DNA of 64,000 nt from NCBI GenBank assembly GCA_030430075.1, contig JAUIGN010000043.1, positions 1 through 64,000 on the forward strand. Direction: 5' to 3'. The notes beneath the pieces were generated by a model. That model was not told where the DNA came from. It did no database searches and worked only from the letters and a program-made list of their open reading frames with translations. Positions 55,290 to 63,768 of the stretch are shown in pieces. Both the position numbers and the translations under genes were made by a program. This stretch comes from a bacterium (GTDB lineage Bacteria; Planctomycetota; Planctomycetia; Pirellulales; Pirellulaceae). The first letter of the stretch is position 1; every line of letters starts with the position of its first letter.

Positions 55290-56099
55290 CTACTTGCGCC
55301 GGCCGAGGGGCATCATGATCTGCTCGACCCGTTTGCCGGCTTCCGCGACGATCGAGTCGATCTTGTTGCGGAAGAAGCTGAAGGCCACCATCGTGGGAAT
55401 CGCCACCACCAGGCCCAGCAACGTCGTGACCAGTGCCTGGCCGATCCCCCCGGCCAGTTCGTCCGGTTTCGCCATCCCGCCCTTGATCGCGATCATGTTG
55501 AAGGCCCGGATCATTCCCAACACGGTTCCGGTCAGCCCCAACATCGGCGCGATCGAACCGATCAGCCCCAGGACTTCCGTCTTGCGATAGAGGCGCCCGG
55601 TCTGATCCTCGCCGGCCTCCTCGCAGGCCGCCTTGTATTCGGCGAAGCCGAACTCCGACCCCTTGTATCGTTCGAGGCCCGCCAGCACGACCTGCGAAAT
55701 CAGGGACTGGCTCTCATGCGTCTGGCAGGTTTCAATCGCCTGATCGATCTGTCCTTGGCCGATCAGTTCATCCAACTCCTCAATGACCGGTTCCGGCATC
55801 AAGGTCGTTTTGCGGATCGTCAGAAAATGCTCCACGATGAATCCCAGGGAGACCATCGACAGCAAGATGATCAGCAGTCCCACGACGCCGCCGTCGATGA
55901 TTGTATCAAGCAGCGTGCGCGTCTTCTCTCCGTCTTCGGCTGCGGACGTCGAGGGTGCGGCCGCGGGCGCGGCCGCCGCCGGCTCGACATCATCCAGCAC
56001 TTCATCCTGTGCCAGCGTGAAGCGGTGGGAAAACGTCGTGGCCACAATGAGGGCAAGCAAGCAAATCAAGATGCCTTGAACGGCAAACGCTTTAGTCAT
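55290..56099 (-). CDS. exbB: ExbB/TolQ/MotA-family proton channel protein
   Basis: The 270-residue inner-membrane protein has a signal-like first helix (about 8-26), then an Ala/Pro-rich acidic linker and three helices: VGLLIILLSMVSLGFIVEHF, GSIAPMLGLTGTVLGMIRAF and QALVTTLLGLVVAIPTMVAF. The conserved Gly-rich LLGLTGTV-type turn and the Thr in ALVTTLLGL match MotA/TolQ/ExbB proton channel proteins. It overlaps the first gene of the cluster by four bases. It is the motor stator that would pair with the two ExbD proteins. Confidence 0.9.
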   Translation of the reverse strand: MTKAFAVQGILICLLALIVATTFSHRFTLAQDEVLDDVEPAAAAPAAAPSTSAAEDGEKTRTLLDTIIDGGVVGLLIILLSMVSLGFIVEHFLTIRKTTLMPEPVIEELDELIGQGQIDQAIETCQTHESQSLISQVVLAGLERYKGSEFGFAEYKAACEEAGEDQTGRLYRKTEVLGLIGSIAPMLGLTGTVLGMIRAFNMIAIKGGMAKPDELAGGIGQALVTTLLGLVVAIPTMVAFSFFRNKIDSIVAEAGKRVEQIMMPLGRRK

Positions 56100-57247
56100 G
56101 GTGTTTCCTGCGAATCTGCAGCGGGCGAAGGGGCGAGAGCCTGAGCGGCAAAGTATGTCTGACCGTAACGTACGAGGAGTTCGTTTCTGAGCGCCACGCT
56201 GCCGCGGACGTCGTCGAGCTGTTTCAAGACCTGCATCCCGTGAAACAGGGCGGCGGCACCGATTTCGGGTGCCTGGTCGGCATGTAAGGCGGGGATTCGC
56301 AGCAGTCGTACCAGGCCCTGCTTCCTGGTCTCGACATCCGTCGATGCGAGCTGTGCGCGGCCCAGCCAATACAGGGCCAGGGGCCGATTCGCTGAGGAAA
56401 TCTCCGGCAGCTCAGCCTTCAACCTGTCGTATGCCGGACCCGGCGGGCCTGATGCCAGTTCGCGTTGGACGGCAACAATGGCCTTCAGTTCGCCGATCGG
56501 GCCGGAAGTGTCCTTGACGGCCACCAGCACGCGATCCGCGGTGGCCGTGTCGCCCGCGGCCAGTGCCAGCGTCACAAAGTACACGTAGGCACCTGCCGGC
56601 CGCGGTCGACCCATCGCGCCGATCGCTTTGTATACATTGGGCAAGACCGCTTTGGCCGCCTTGCTGTCGAACCAGACCGGCGCCAGCGTGGCGCACATTC
56701 CGGTCTCCGGATCGTAGTCCAGCCGCCGTTCTCCCGGCAGCAGGTTCTGCGGCTGGCGAGGCGTCCGCAAGTACTCGAAGCAGCGGCAGTAAGGTTCGAC
56801 TGCCGCCTCGCGGCGGCCAACGGCGACCCGCGACCACATCGTGGCTTGCATCACCAGATAAGCGGTGGGACTTTTCCGCTCGGCGTAACGCGCGTAGATG
56901 GGCTCGGCGTGCGGCGCCAAGTCCTTGTAGTCGCCGACCCGCATGCGTTGCCGGATCCGGAACAAGGGACCTCCCAGCTCCCGCAACATCTGATCAAAGG
57001 CCGCCTGTTGATTGTTCGCCACCCGCGCTTTCTCGATGTCGTACCAGCCAATCAAACGCTTGTCATCCAGGCGCACGCCGTCTTCGTCAAACGCCACCAC
57101 CTGCGGGCCATCGATGATCTTCAGGTTGCGCAGGATGATGCGGTCCGCCATGGCCACTTCGCCGAACAGGCTCAGCGCCAGGGTTGCCAGGAGAAGCGAG
57201 CTGATTGAGAGGCACACATCGCCTACGTGAAGAGGAGTCAGTTTCAT
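56096..57247 (-). CDS. Secreted hypothetical protein, first gene of ExbB/ExbD cluster
   Basis: The 383-residue exported protein has a signal peptide (CLSISSLLLATLALSLFGEVAMA) and then a short beta domain (DRIILRNLKIIDGPQVVAFD ... IGWYDIEKARV), then helical TPR-like material (ALYWLGRAQLAS). No family was recognised. It is the first gene of the cluster and overlaps exbB by four bases. It may act in the periplasm with the TPR protein. The first 55 codons of the longer frame (from 57412) are judged non-coding. Confidence 0.72.
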   Translation of the reverse strand: MKLTPLHVGDVCLSISSLLLATLALSLFGEVAMADRIILRNLKIIDGPQVVAFDEDGVRLDDKRLIGWYDIEKARVANNQQAAFDQMLRELGGPLFRIRQRMRVGDYKDLAPHAEPIYARYAERKSPTAYLVMQATMWSRVAVGRREAAVEPYCRCFEYLRTPRQPQNLLPGERRLDYDPETGMCATLAPVWFDSKAAKAVLPNVYKAIGAMGRPRPAGAYVYFVTLALAAGDTATADRVLVAVKDTSGPIGELKAIVAVQRELASGPPGPAYDRLKAELPEISSANRPLALYWLGRAQLASTDVETRKQGLVRLLRIPALHADQAPEIGAAALFHGMQVLKQLDDVRGSVALRNELLVRYGQTYFAAQALAPSPAADSQETP

Positions 57248-57569
57248 ACGCTCAATCGAAAAGTGATCCACGGCACGCTCCGGACCCGGCGGAACGCGGA
57301 TTGCTGGTATTGTAGCGAAGTTTCCCCGCCGGTCGACTGCGGCCAGCCGCCGCCGGTTCGTGCCCGACCGCCAAATTCCCCGCTGAAACCGGCTCGATCG
57401 GTATCGCGTCACCGAGCCCCAAGCGGGCGACCGTCGCCGTCATCCGGATAGGCGATTGGGCGACCAACCGCAATCCAGACGGCGCGGCGAACAGCTGGCG
57501 AGCATGGCACATGCCCGTTGCGGGCGTCCCCTGATTTGCCAGCCCACGCCGGGGGGCCGTGCCGGGAGG
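57248..57569. other. 322-bp gap, promoter region of ExbB/ExbD cluster
   Basis: This lies between the DUF1501 gene end and the first gene of the cluster (both minus), so it should carry the cluster promoter. No recognisable boxes or repeats were seen. Confidence 0.3.
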
Positions 57570-59051
57570 CTACACTTCGATCTCTTCGAGCACTCGCCCA
57601 TGCACATCGGTCAGACTCTCTTCACGACCCTGGTGGAAGTAGGTCAACCGCTCGTGATCGAGGCCCATCTGATGCAGGATGGTGGCGTGAATGTCATGGA
57701 CGTGAACTTTATCGACCACCGCTTGGAAACCAAACTCGTCGGTCTCGCCATAGCTGATACCGCCCTTGATACCGGCACCGGCCATCCACATGCTGAACCC
57801 GTACGGATTGTGGTTGCGTCCCGGGGCATCCTTGCCTTCGCTGAACGGCATGCGACCGAATTCGCCACCCCAGACGACCAGCGTTGTCTCCAGCAGCCCC
57901 CGCTGTTGAAGATCTTCCAGCAAGGCGGCAATCGGCTGATCGACCTCCGCCGCATGTTGGCCGTGGTTCTTTTCGATGCTCTCATGCGCGTCCCAGGTTT
58001 CCTCCAGGTGGCCGCCACCCGAGTACAGTTGCACGAATCGCACGCCCCGCTCCAACAGCCGGCGAGCGATCACGCAGTTCCGACCAAACTCGTCTGTCGG
58101 CTGCCGACCCACACCGTAGGCGTCCAAGGTCGCCTGGCGCTCTTGCGACAGGTCGACGGCTTCGGGCGCTTCGGCCTGCATGCGGTAGGCCAGTTCATAC
58201 GATTGGATTCTGGCGGCTAACTCGCGGCCGTTCGCTCGCGACGCCAAATGTTGCTGGTTGAGACGGGCCAGCAAGTCAAGCTGATTGCGCTGAGCCCGAT
58301 CGTCGATATGCCTGGGGCGCTGGAGGTCGAGGATCGGGTTGCCTACAGGGCGAAACAACGTGCCGTCATAGGTGGACGGCATGAAACCGCTCGACCAATT
58401 CGGCTGACCTGAGATCGGCCCGCCCCGCTTGTCGAGGATCACCACGTATCCGGGCAGGCTTTGATTCTGGGTCCCCAACCCGTAGACGGACCAACTGCCG
58501 AGCGACGGGCGGCCGATAAAGGTATTACCGGTGTTCATGGCAACCAGGGCCGAACCATGGGCATGGCTGTCTGCATGGCACGATTTGATGATCGCCAATT
58601 TGTCGGCATGCTCCCGCACTCGGGGAAAATAGTCCGAGATCAGTTGGCCACTCTCGCCGCCCGGTCGAAACGGCCGCCAATTCGGCGTCAGGAAGCCAAC
58701 CTTCCGGTTGCCCGAATTGATGTAGTTCTTGTCCGGCGGCAGGCTCTGACCGGCGTATCGGGCAAGCTCCGGCTTGTAGTCGAACGTGTCGACCTGGCTG
58801 GGCGCACCATTCATCATCAGAAAAATGCAGCGCTGGGCCGGCGCCGGAAAGTGGCCCGCCTTGGGCGCCAGCGGCCCGGCCGGTGCGGACGCCGAGGTGC
58901 CGGATTCGGCCGCGGCCGGCCGAGCAAAAAAATCATCGCCGTCCAGCAGCGATGCGAGCGCCACACCCGCAAAGCCACCGCCCATCTGCCAGACGAACTC
59001 GCGACGCGTGAGGCGGCAGGGAAACAGGTCCGAAGAATTGGGCTGTGTCAT
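57570..59051 (-). CDS. DUF1501 protein, Tat-exported
   Basis: The 493-residue DUF1501 protein has a twin-arginine-type signal (TRREFVWQMGGG) and the family's blocks CIFLMMNGAPSQVDTFDYKP, SCHADSHAHGSALVAMNTG, RFVQLYSGGGHLEETWDAHE and WGGEFGRMPF with GRNHNPYGFSMW. It is only 25% or so alike, by eye, to the copy at 10651-11994. It is encoded 143 bp downstream of the DUF1549/DUF1553 gene, the usual pairing in planctomycetes. Substrate and activity are unestablished. Confidence 0.9.
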   Translation of the reverse strand: MTQPNSSDLFPCRLTRREFVWQMGGGFAGVALASLLDGDDFFARPAAAESGTSASAPAGPLAPKAGHFPAPAQRCIFLMMNGAPSQVDTFDYKPELARYAGQSLPPDKNYINSGNRKVGFLTPNWRPFRPGGESGQLISDYFPRVREHADKLAIIKSCHADSHAHGSALVAMNTGNTFIGRPSLGSWSVYGLGTQNQSLPGYVVILDKRGGPISGQPNWSSGFMPSTYDGTLFRPVGNPILDLQRPRHIDDRAQRNQLDLLARLNQQHLASRANGRELAARIQSYELAYRMQAEAPEAVDLSQERQATLDAYGVGRQPTDEFGRNCVIARRLLERGVRFVQLYSGGGHLEETWDAHESIEKNHGQHAAEVDQPIAALLEDLQQRGLLETTLVVWGGEFGRMPFSEGKDAPGRNHNPYGFSMWMAGAGIKGGISYGETDEFGFQAVVDKVHVHDIHATILHQMGLDHERLTYFHQGREESLTDVHGRVLEEIEV

Positions 59052-59162
59052 CGTGTCTCACCCGGGAAGTGTCGCTCGATCAATGTGCGTCGCCCTATGC
59101 ACCGCGACGGTCGTTACGAATGACGTGCGGCCGGCGTTTCTCGATTTTCCGTAATTCCGTAT

Positions 59163-59187
59163 TTCCGTAGGTCATGCTGTGCATGAC
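59163..59187 (+). repeat. TTCCGTAGG hairpin repeat, copy 3
   Basis: TTCCGTAGG is followed by a hairpin GTCATGC-TGT-GCATGAC. Two extra TTCCGTA units precede it (TTTTCCGTAATTCCGTA at 59146-59162). It lies between the DUF1501 gene and the DUF1549/DUF1553 gene. Confidence 0.65.
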
Positions 59188-59194
59188 GAAGCAC

Positions 59195-62155
59195 TCAATC
59201 AACAAAAATAAACTCGTTCGTGTTCAAGAGGACGTGGCACAGCGAGGCGAGCGCCAGCAGCTTCGGAGCCGGCGTTGTTGTCGTTGCCGTGGACAGGTCG
59301 TACCTCCCTGCCAGGTAGTCCCAAACCTGTTGTCGCTCGTCTTCACCCAGTGCCCGATCGTAAACCAGGATCTCCGCCATATCGCCATGCCACCATTCCG
59401 AGCCATAGTTGCCCTGCGTGCCGATCACGTAGGGGCCGTGCGGGTCGCGTGACTTCAGCGGGCCGGCGGACGCCAGTTGGCGCCGGTCTTGATACGTGGT
59501 CGCTTGCTGCTGCGAGTTGATGGCGGTCAGGATGAACGGCATCTCGGGCGCCGAAAGGCGGCCGGCATCGCTCATCGCGTCGCTGAAACGAACGCCGGCG
59601 GTCCCCCGCGTGCCCAGGAAGAGCGACGTCGTCGAGCGGCCGCGGCGGTGCCAGTTGGAGAGAATTTCTCGCGGACCGCCCCCGGTGGCCTGCTGGCTGA
59701 CGACGGCGAACAGGCTGAACTGCGAAGACCAGACGATCTGGCCGGCAACATGGAGGAACTGGTTCTCTCCGTCGAACCGGAGGGCGGGCTGCCTACCGAT
59801 CGCCTTGGCGACCCAGCGTGGCCGGCGACCAGGGTCGGCTTGCGACGCGTCATGCGGCAGCTGTTGCCCTTCCGGTTTGGCACGATCCCGCCAGAAGCGG
59901 ATGCCGCGCTGGTCATCCAGTTCGACACCGTCGTCGGCTCGCAGCCACAGCACCAGCTTGTCCGCCGGCGGGCCGCTCATCGGCCCGGCAGCAGGACGCG
60001 TGGCGGCCGGCCCGTCGGCAGGGGCGACAAAGTGCTGCCGTTGTTGCTGAACGTGCGCGATCGCGGCGGCCGATTCTGCGGAACTCGGTGCCCGCCCTAA
60101 CGCGATTCGCCACGCCAGGTCAACTTGTTGCGGGAGGGTCGCTGCCTCACGTTCCAGCCGTCGCGCGAACGCTTCACTTTGTCGATGTACGAACGCGTTG
60201 TTCAGCAGCGCCAGCGCTTGGGGTGCCACCGTCGTGACGTCCCGCTGCCCGCACGGCAGGGTGGTGTTGCCGAAATCGAAGGTCGTCATCAGCGGCAACA
60301 GGCGCGAACGTTTGGTCATCATATAAATACTGCGGCGTGCCCGCTGGGCCGGCGGCGAATGCTGCCAGGCCTTGCCCTTGCGTGAGAGGCCCTCCAGAGC
60401 TTCGGGACTCATCTGCGGGTAGAAGCTGGGGCCACCGACCGCCAGGTTCAGTTGGCCACTGGCGGCGAGCATCGCGTCGCGCAAGGCTTCCGCATCCAAC
60501 CTGCGGCGGTTGGCCCGCCACAGCCAACGATTCTGAGCATCCCGCGTTGAGTAGTCGGCTTCCCGAGGGTGGAGGGACGATTGACGGTAGGTGTGGGAAA
60601 GCATGATGAGCTTGTGGAGTCGCTTGAGCCGCCAGCCGCCTGCCACCAGTTCAGCGGCCATCCAGTCCAGCAATTGGGGATGCGTGGGCAGCTCGCCCTT
60701 GAATCCGAAGTTGTTGGGCGTTCGAACCAGGCCCTCGCCGAAGTGGTGAAGCCAAAGACGATTGACGATCACTCGCGCCGTCAACGGATTGGCCTCGTCG
60801 GTGATCCAGCGGGCAAATTGCAGGCGTCGCCGGGTGGTCTGCGCGGAGGCAGGAGGCGCCGTCAAGGGACGGTCCAGGGCCGGAATCGCCGACAGGAATC
60901 CCGGCTCGACGACGGGCCCCGGGCGGCTTCGCTCCCCCTGGAACAGCAGATGGATGGGGCTCGCGTCGCGCCCTTTGTCGGTCCAGCCGAAGGCGTCGAA
61001 CCCCAACTGTTCCGGGCTGGGACCACCCAGGTTCTGCTGGCCGATGTAACCGGCCCAGAAGAAGCTGGCCAGGCGATAGTAGTCCGTCTGACGAATCGGA
61101 TCGAACTTGTGGTCGTGGCACCGCGCACACTTGACCGTCAAACCCAGGAATGCCGACGAGCAGGCGTGGACCATGTCCTCTAATCGCTCATACAGGTAAT
61201 CGGCGGCGTCATTCGGCTCGTCATTCCACGTCCCCGCCCGCAGCATGCCGGTGGCAATGACCGAGTTCTCATCGGGGCTGGCAATCTCATCTCCGGCCAG
61301 TTGGTGCGTGACGAACCGGTCATAGGGCATGTCGGCGTTCAGTGCTTCGACAACCCAGTCACGATAACGCCAGATGTTCGGCTTGAGTTGATCTCGTTCG
61401 TAGCCGCACGTTTCCGCAAAGCGGACCAGGTCAAGCCAGTAGCGGGCCCAGCGTTCGCCATAGTGTTCGGAGGCGAGCAGTTCATCGATGACTTTTTCAA
61501 ACGCATTCGCCCCTTGATCGGCAAGGAACTCATTGACCTGCCGCTGCGTCGGGGGCAGGCCGACCAGGTCGAAGCAGGCACGTCGCAACAAGGTCAACCG
61601 ATCGGCCGGCGGTGCCGGCTGCATCCCTTCGCGTTGCAGGCGCGCCTGGATGAACGCATCGATCGGAGTGGCGACGGTGTCGGCCGGCGCGAGAGGCGGA
61701 ACGGCCGGCCGGCTGATCGGTTGGAGCGACCACCAGTCAAGCCCTGCACGAGTGGCGGTGGTGACTTCATACGGGCTGAGCGACCGGTCCTGGGGCCACT
61801 CGGCACCGGCGGCAATCCAGTCGCGAATGATCTGCATGTCGGCGGCCGCCAGGGGGCGTTCCTGCCCTTGCCGAGGTGGCGGCATCTCGCCCGCCCGAAT
61901 GCGATCCAGCAGATAGCTGGATTCCGGATCACCGGGGCTGACGACCCGACCGGATTCGCCGCCGCGCCGCAGGCCTGCCGCCGACGCGAGGCTCAGGCCG
62001 CCCTGCGGATCGACGCGGTCATGACACTCGAGGCAATGCTTGATGAAGAGCGGCGCGACATCATGCTCGAAGTCCGCCGCCAGCGCCGGGCCGGCCGACA
62101 GCCAGGCCAGCGTGGCCAGTGTCGAAACCAGCCGCGGCACGTTCCACCGTTGCAT
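59195..62155 (-). CDS. DUF1549/DUF1553 cytochrome-type protein with inserted LamG-like domain
   Basis: The 986-residue exported protein (signal MQRWNVPRLVSTLATLAWLS) has an N-terminal cytochrome-C-like PSC1 domain with haem motif CLECH at 41-45, a DUF1549 region (RLTLLRRACFDLVGLPPTQR ... ERWARYWLDLVRFAETCGYE) and a DUF1553 region (LTARVIVNRLWLHHFGEGL). Between about 733 and 952 there is a concanavalin-like LamG domain (LVLWLRADDGVELDDQRGIR ... GDMAEILVYDRALGEDERQQ). The final 34 residues (LASLCHVLLNTNEFIFVD) return to the DUF1553 C-terminal pattern, so the LamG domain is an insertion. The start at 62155 has GGAG seven bases upstream. Confidence 0.85.
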   Translation of the reverse strand: MQRWNVPRLVSTLATLAWLSAGPALAADFEHDVAPLFIKHCLECHDRVDPQGGLSLASAAGLRRGGESGRVVSPGDPESSYLLDRIRAGEMPPPRQGQERPLAAADMQIIRDWIAAGAEWPQDRSLSPYEVTTATRAGLDWWSLQPISRPAVPPLAPADTVATPIDAFIQARLQREGMQPAPPADRLTLLRRACFDLVGLPPTQRQVNEFLADQGANAFEKVIDELLASEHYGERWARYWLDLVRFAETCGYERDQLKPNIWRYRDWVVEALNADMPYDRFVTHQLAGDEIASPDENSVIATGMLRAGTWNDEPNDAADYLYERLEDMVHACSSAFLGLTVKCARCHDHKFDPIRQTDYYRLASFFWAGYIGQQNLGGPSPEQLGFDAFGWTDKGRDASPIHLLFQGERSRPGPVVEPGFLSAIPALDRPLTAPPASAQTTRRRLQFARWITDEANPLTARVIVNRLWLHHFGEGLVRTPNNFGFKGELPTHPQLLDWMAAELVAGGWRLKRLHKLIMLSHTYRQSSLHPREADYSTRDAQNRWLWRANRRRLDAEALRDAMLAASGQLNLAVGGPSFYPQMSPEALEGLSRKGKAWQHSPPAQRARRSIYMMTKRSRLLPLMTTFDFGNTTLPCGQRDVTTVAPQALALLNNAFVHRQSEAFARRLEREAATLPQQVDLAWRIALGRAPSSAESAAAIAHVQQQRQHFVAPADGPAATRPAAGPMSGPPADKLVLWLRADDGVELDDQRGIRFWRDRAKPEGQQLPHDASQADPGRRPRWVAKAIGRQPALRFDGENQFLHVAGQIVWSSQFSLFAVVSQQATGGGPREILSNWHRRGRSTTSLFLGTRGTAGVRFSDAMSDAGRLSAPEMPFILTAINSQQQATTYQDRRQLASAGPLKSRDPHGPYVIGTQGNYGSEWWHGDMAEILVYDRALGEDERQQVWDYLAGRYDLSTATTTTPAPKLLALASLCHVLLNTNEFIFVD

Positions 62156-62215
62156 CGTCATTCTCCGTGTTGCCGTGCTCGGACCGTTGGCGAGCTGCTG
62201 CATGGACCGTCGTGC

Positions 62216-63724
62216 TCAATCGCCGACGCAGATCAGTTGCGAGCGAGTGCGGACAAACAGGTGGCCGTCGGCGATCGCCGGCGTTGCCACCAGGCTGTCA
62301 TCCATTTGGTTGCGGGCCAACACCTCCAGGCTCGGGCTGTCCGCCAGAACGACAACCACGCCGTTTTCGCCTGCCACGTAGATTTTTCCATCGCCCCGAA
62401 TGGGTGAGGCAAAATAGTCGCCCGGATTGCGGATCCGTGATGCCGTCCGGACGGCGGTCCCGCCGCGCGTCTCAAACATCGAAGCAATCCCGCCGGCTTT
62501 GATCAGCAACATGCGGTTGTCAGAGATCAGGGGAGAGACGATGTGGTCCGTATGCCGGGTGGGGTGCTTCCAAAGGACATGCGTCTTCGTGACGTCGCCG
62601 CGACCGCCGCCGCGGATCGCCATCACGAACTCGTCCGCGGGAGCCTCGGCATCGTAGCGGGCGCCGGCGAAGTTGGTCGGGTCCAGGAACGCCTTGTCCA
62701 GCTCTTCGCCTTCAAGGAAGCCGTCACCGTTGACGTCACCGCGATCGAACGTCTTGCGGTAAAAGGCCGCGGGGATCTGCTGTTCGCCCACAAAGGCCTG
62801 CATCTCCGCCTTGGTCAGCTTTCCGTCATTGTTGCCCGTCTCGGAGCGGTCGGCGGTGGCTAACCACTGATTGGCGATGCCGCTGCTTTGGAGCGAGATG
62901 TAGATCACTCCATCCAGACTGACCGGGGTCGTCTTGATATTTCGCAGTAAGGTGTCGGCATGCCACAGTCGTTCCCCCGTGGTCGGGTCGTAGCCGATCA
63001 GTTGGCGCGTCCCGGCGACGACGATCTCCGGGCCACGGTCGGTCTTGCACACCACCGGATGCGAGTAGTTTACCGCCATCGCGGACCGGTCGTCCTTCCA
63101 CAACAGTTCACCGTTGGTCTTGCGGAAGGCATACATGGCGGGGTGGAGGTCGTCATCCTGGCAGAAGTACAGCGTGTCCTCATGCAAGACAGGCGACATG
63201 CCCGGCCCCCACTTGAAGACGAAGAAAGGTGTCGGCATTTCCTGGTGCCAGACGTCGCCCCCGGTCTTCGCATCGACCGCCCGCATACCCAGCGTGCTGA
63301 AGTAAAAGTAGACACGCTCGTCATCCGCGGCCGGGGTCGTGCTGCAGTGGCTGTTGGTCTTGTGGATTTCCGGCAGCGGGCCGGTGGGCCAGGTGCGCTT
63401 CCATAACGGATGGCCGTCTTCCGCGTCGAAAGCGAATAGTCCGATGGTGTGGTCGTCAACCATCGCACTCACGAAGACTCGGCCCGAGACCACGATCGGG
63501 CAGCCGATGCCATCGCCCAGGTCGACCTTCCAGCGCGCGGTTTGCGCGGAGAATTGAACGGGCAACGGGGCGGTGCCTGCCGACAATCCGCTGCAGTTTG
63601 GTCCCCGGAATTGGGGCCAGTCATCGGCACCCACCGGACTTGGGGTGGAACCCAGCAGCAGCAGCACCAAGGCCCAGCCGCATGCCGTCGCCGGCCGTCG
63701 TTTGCCGATGCGGGATTGTCTCAT
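62216..63724 (-). CDS. PQQ-type beta-propeller protein with EF-hand insertion, exported
   Basis: The 502-residue exported protein (signal RPATACGWALVLLLLGSTPS) has quinoprotein-type propeller blades, e.g. DWPQFRGPNCSGLS at the start, GLFAFDAEDGHPLWKRTW, AVDAKTGGDVWHQE, AFRKTNGELLWKD and GYDPTTGERLWHAD. Between about residues 290 and 345 it has an EF-hand-like segment with a canonical loop DVNGDGFLEGEEL. The PQQ-type fold binds no PQQ in many planctomycete members, so a structural or sensory role is as likely as an enzyme. It starts the cluster with the DUF1549/DUF1553 and DUF1501 genes. The start is set at MRQSRIG. Confidence 0.85.
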   Translation of the reverse strand: MRQSRIGKRRPATACGWALVLLLLGSTPSPVGADDWPQFRGPNCSGLSAGTAPLPVQFSAQTARWKVDLGDGIGCPIVVSGRVFVSAMVDDHTIGLFAFDAEDGHPLWKRTWPTGPLPEIHKTNSHCSTTPAADDERVYFYFSTLGMRAVDAKTGGDVWHQEMPTPFFVFKWGPGMSPVLHEDTLYFCQDDDLHPAMYAFRKTNGELLWKDDRSAMAVNYSHPVVCKTDRGPEIVVAGTRQLIGYDPTTGERLWHADTLLRNIKTTPVSLDGVIYISLQSSGIANQWLATADRSETGNNDGKLTKAEMQAFVGEQQIPAAFYRKTFDRGDVNGDGFLEGEELDKAFLDPTNFAGARYDAEAPADEFVMAIRGGGRGDVTKTHVLWKHPTRHTDHIVSPLISDNRMLLIKAGGIASMFETRGGTAVRTASRIRNPGDYFASPIRGDGKIYVAGENGVVVVLADSPSLEVLARNQMDDSLVATPAIADGHLFVRTRSQLICVGD

Positions 63725-63768
63725 CCCTTGAAAGGATGGTAGGTGGCGAGTGATCCCTTGAAAGGGCA
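63722..63768 (-). repeat. Direct repeat TTTCAAGGGAT at the PQQ-propeller start
   Basis: On the minus strand the 13-mer CCTTTCAAGGGAT occurs twice, 28 bp apart; the second copy contains the start codon of the PQQ-type propeller gene. It could be an operator pair, a translation-linked element or a small duplication. Confidence 0.4.
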
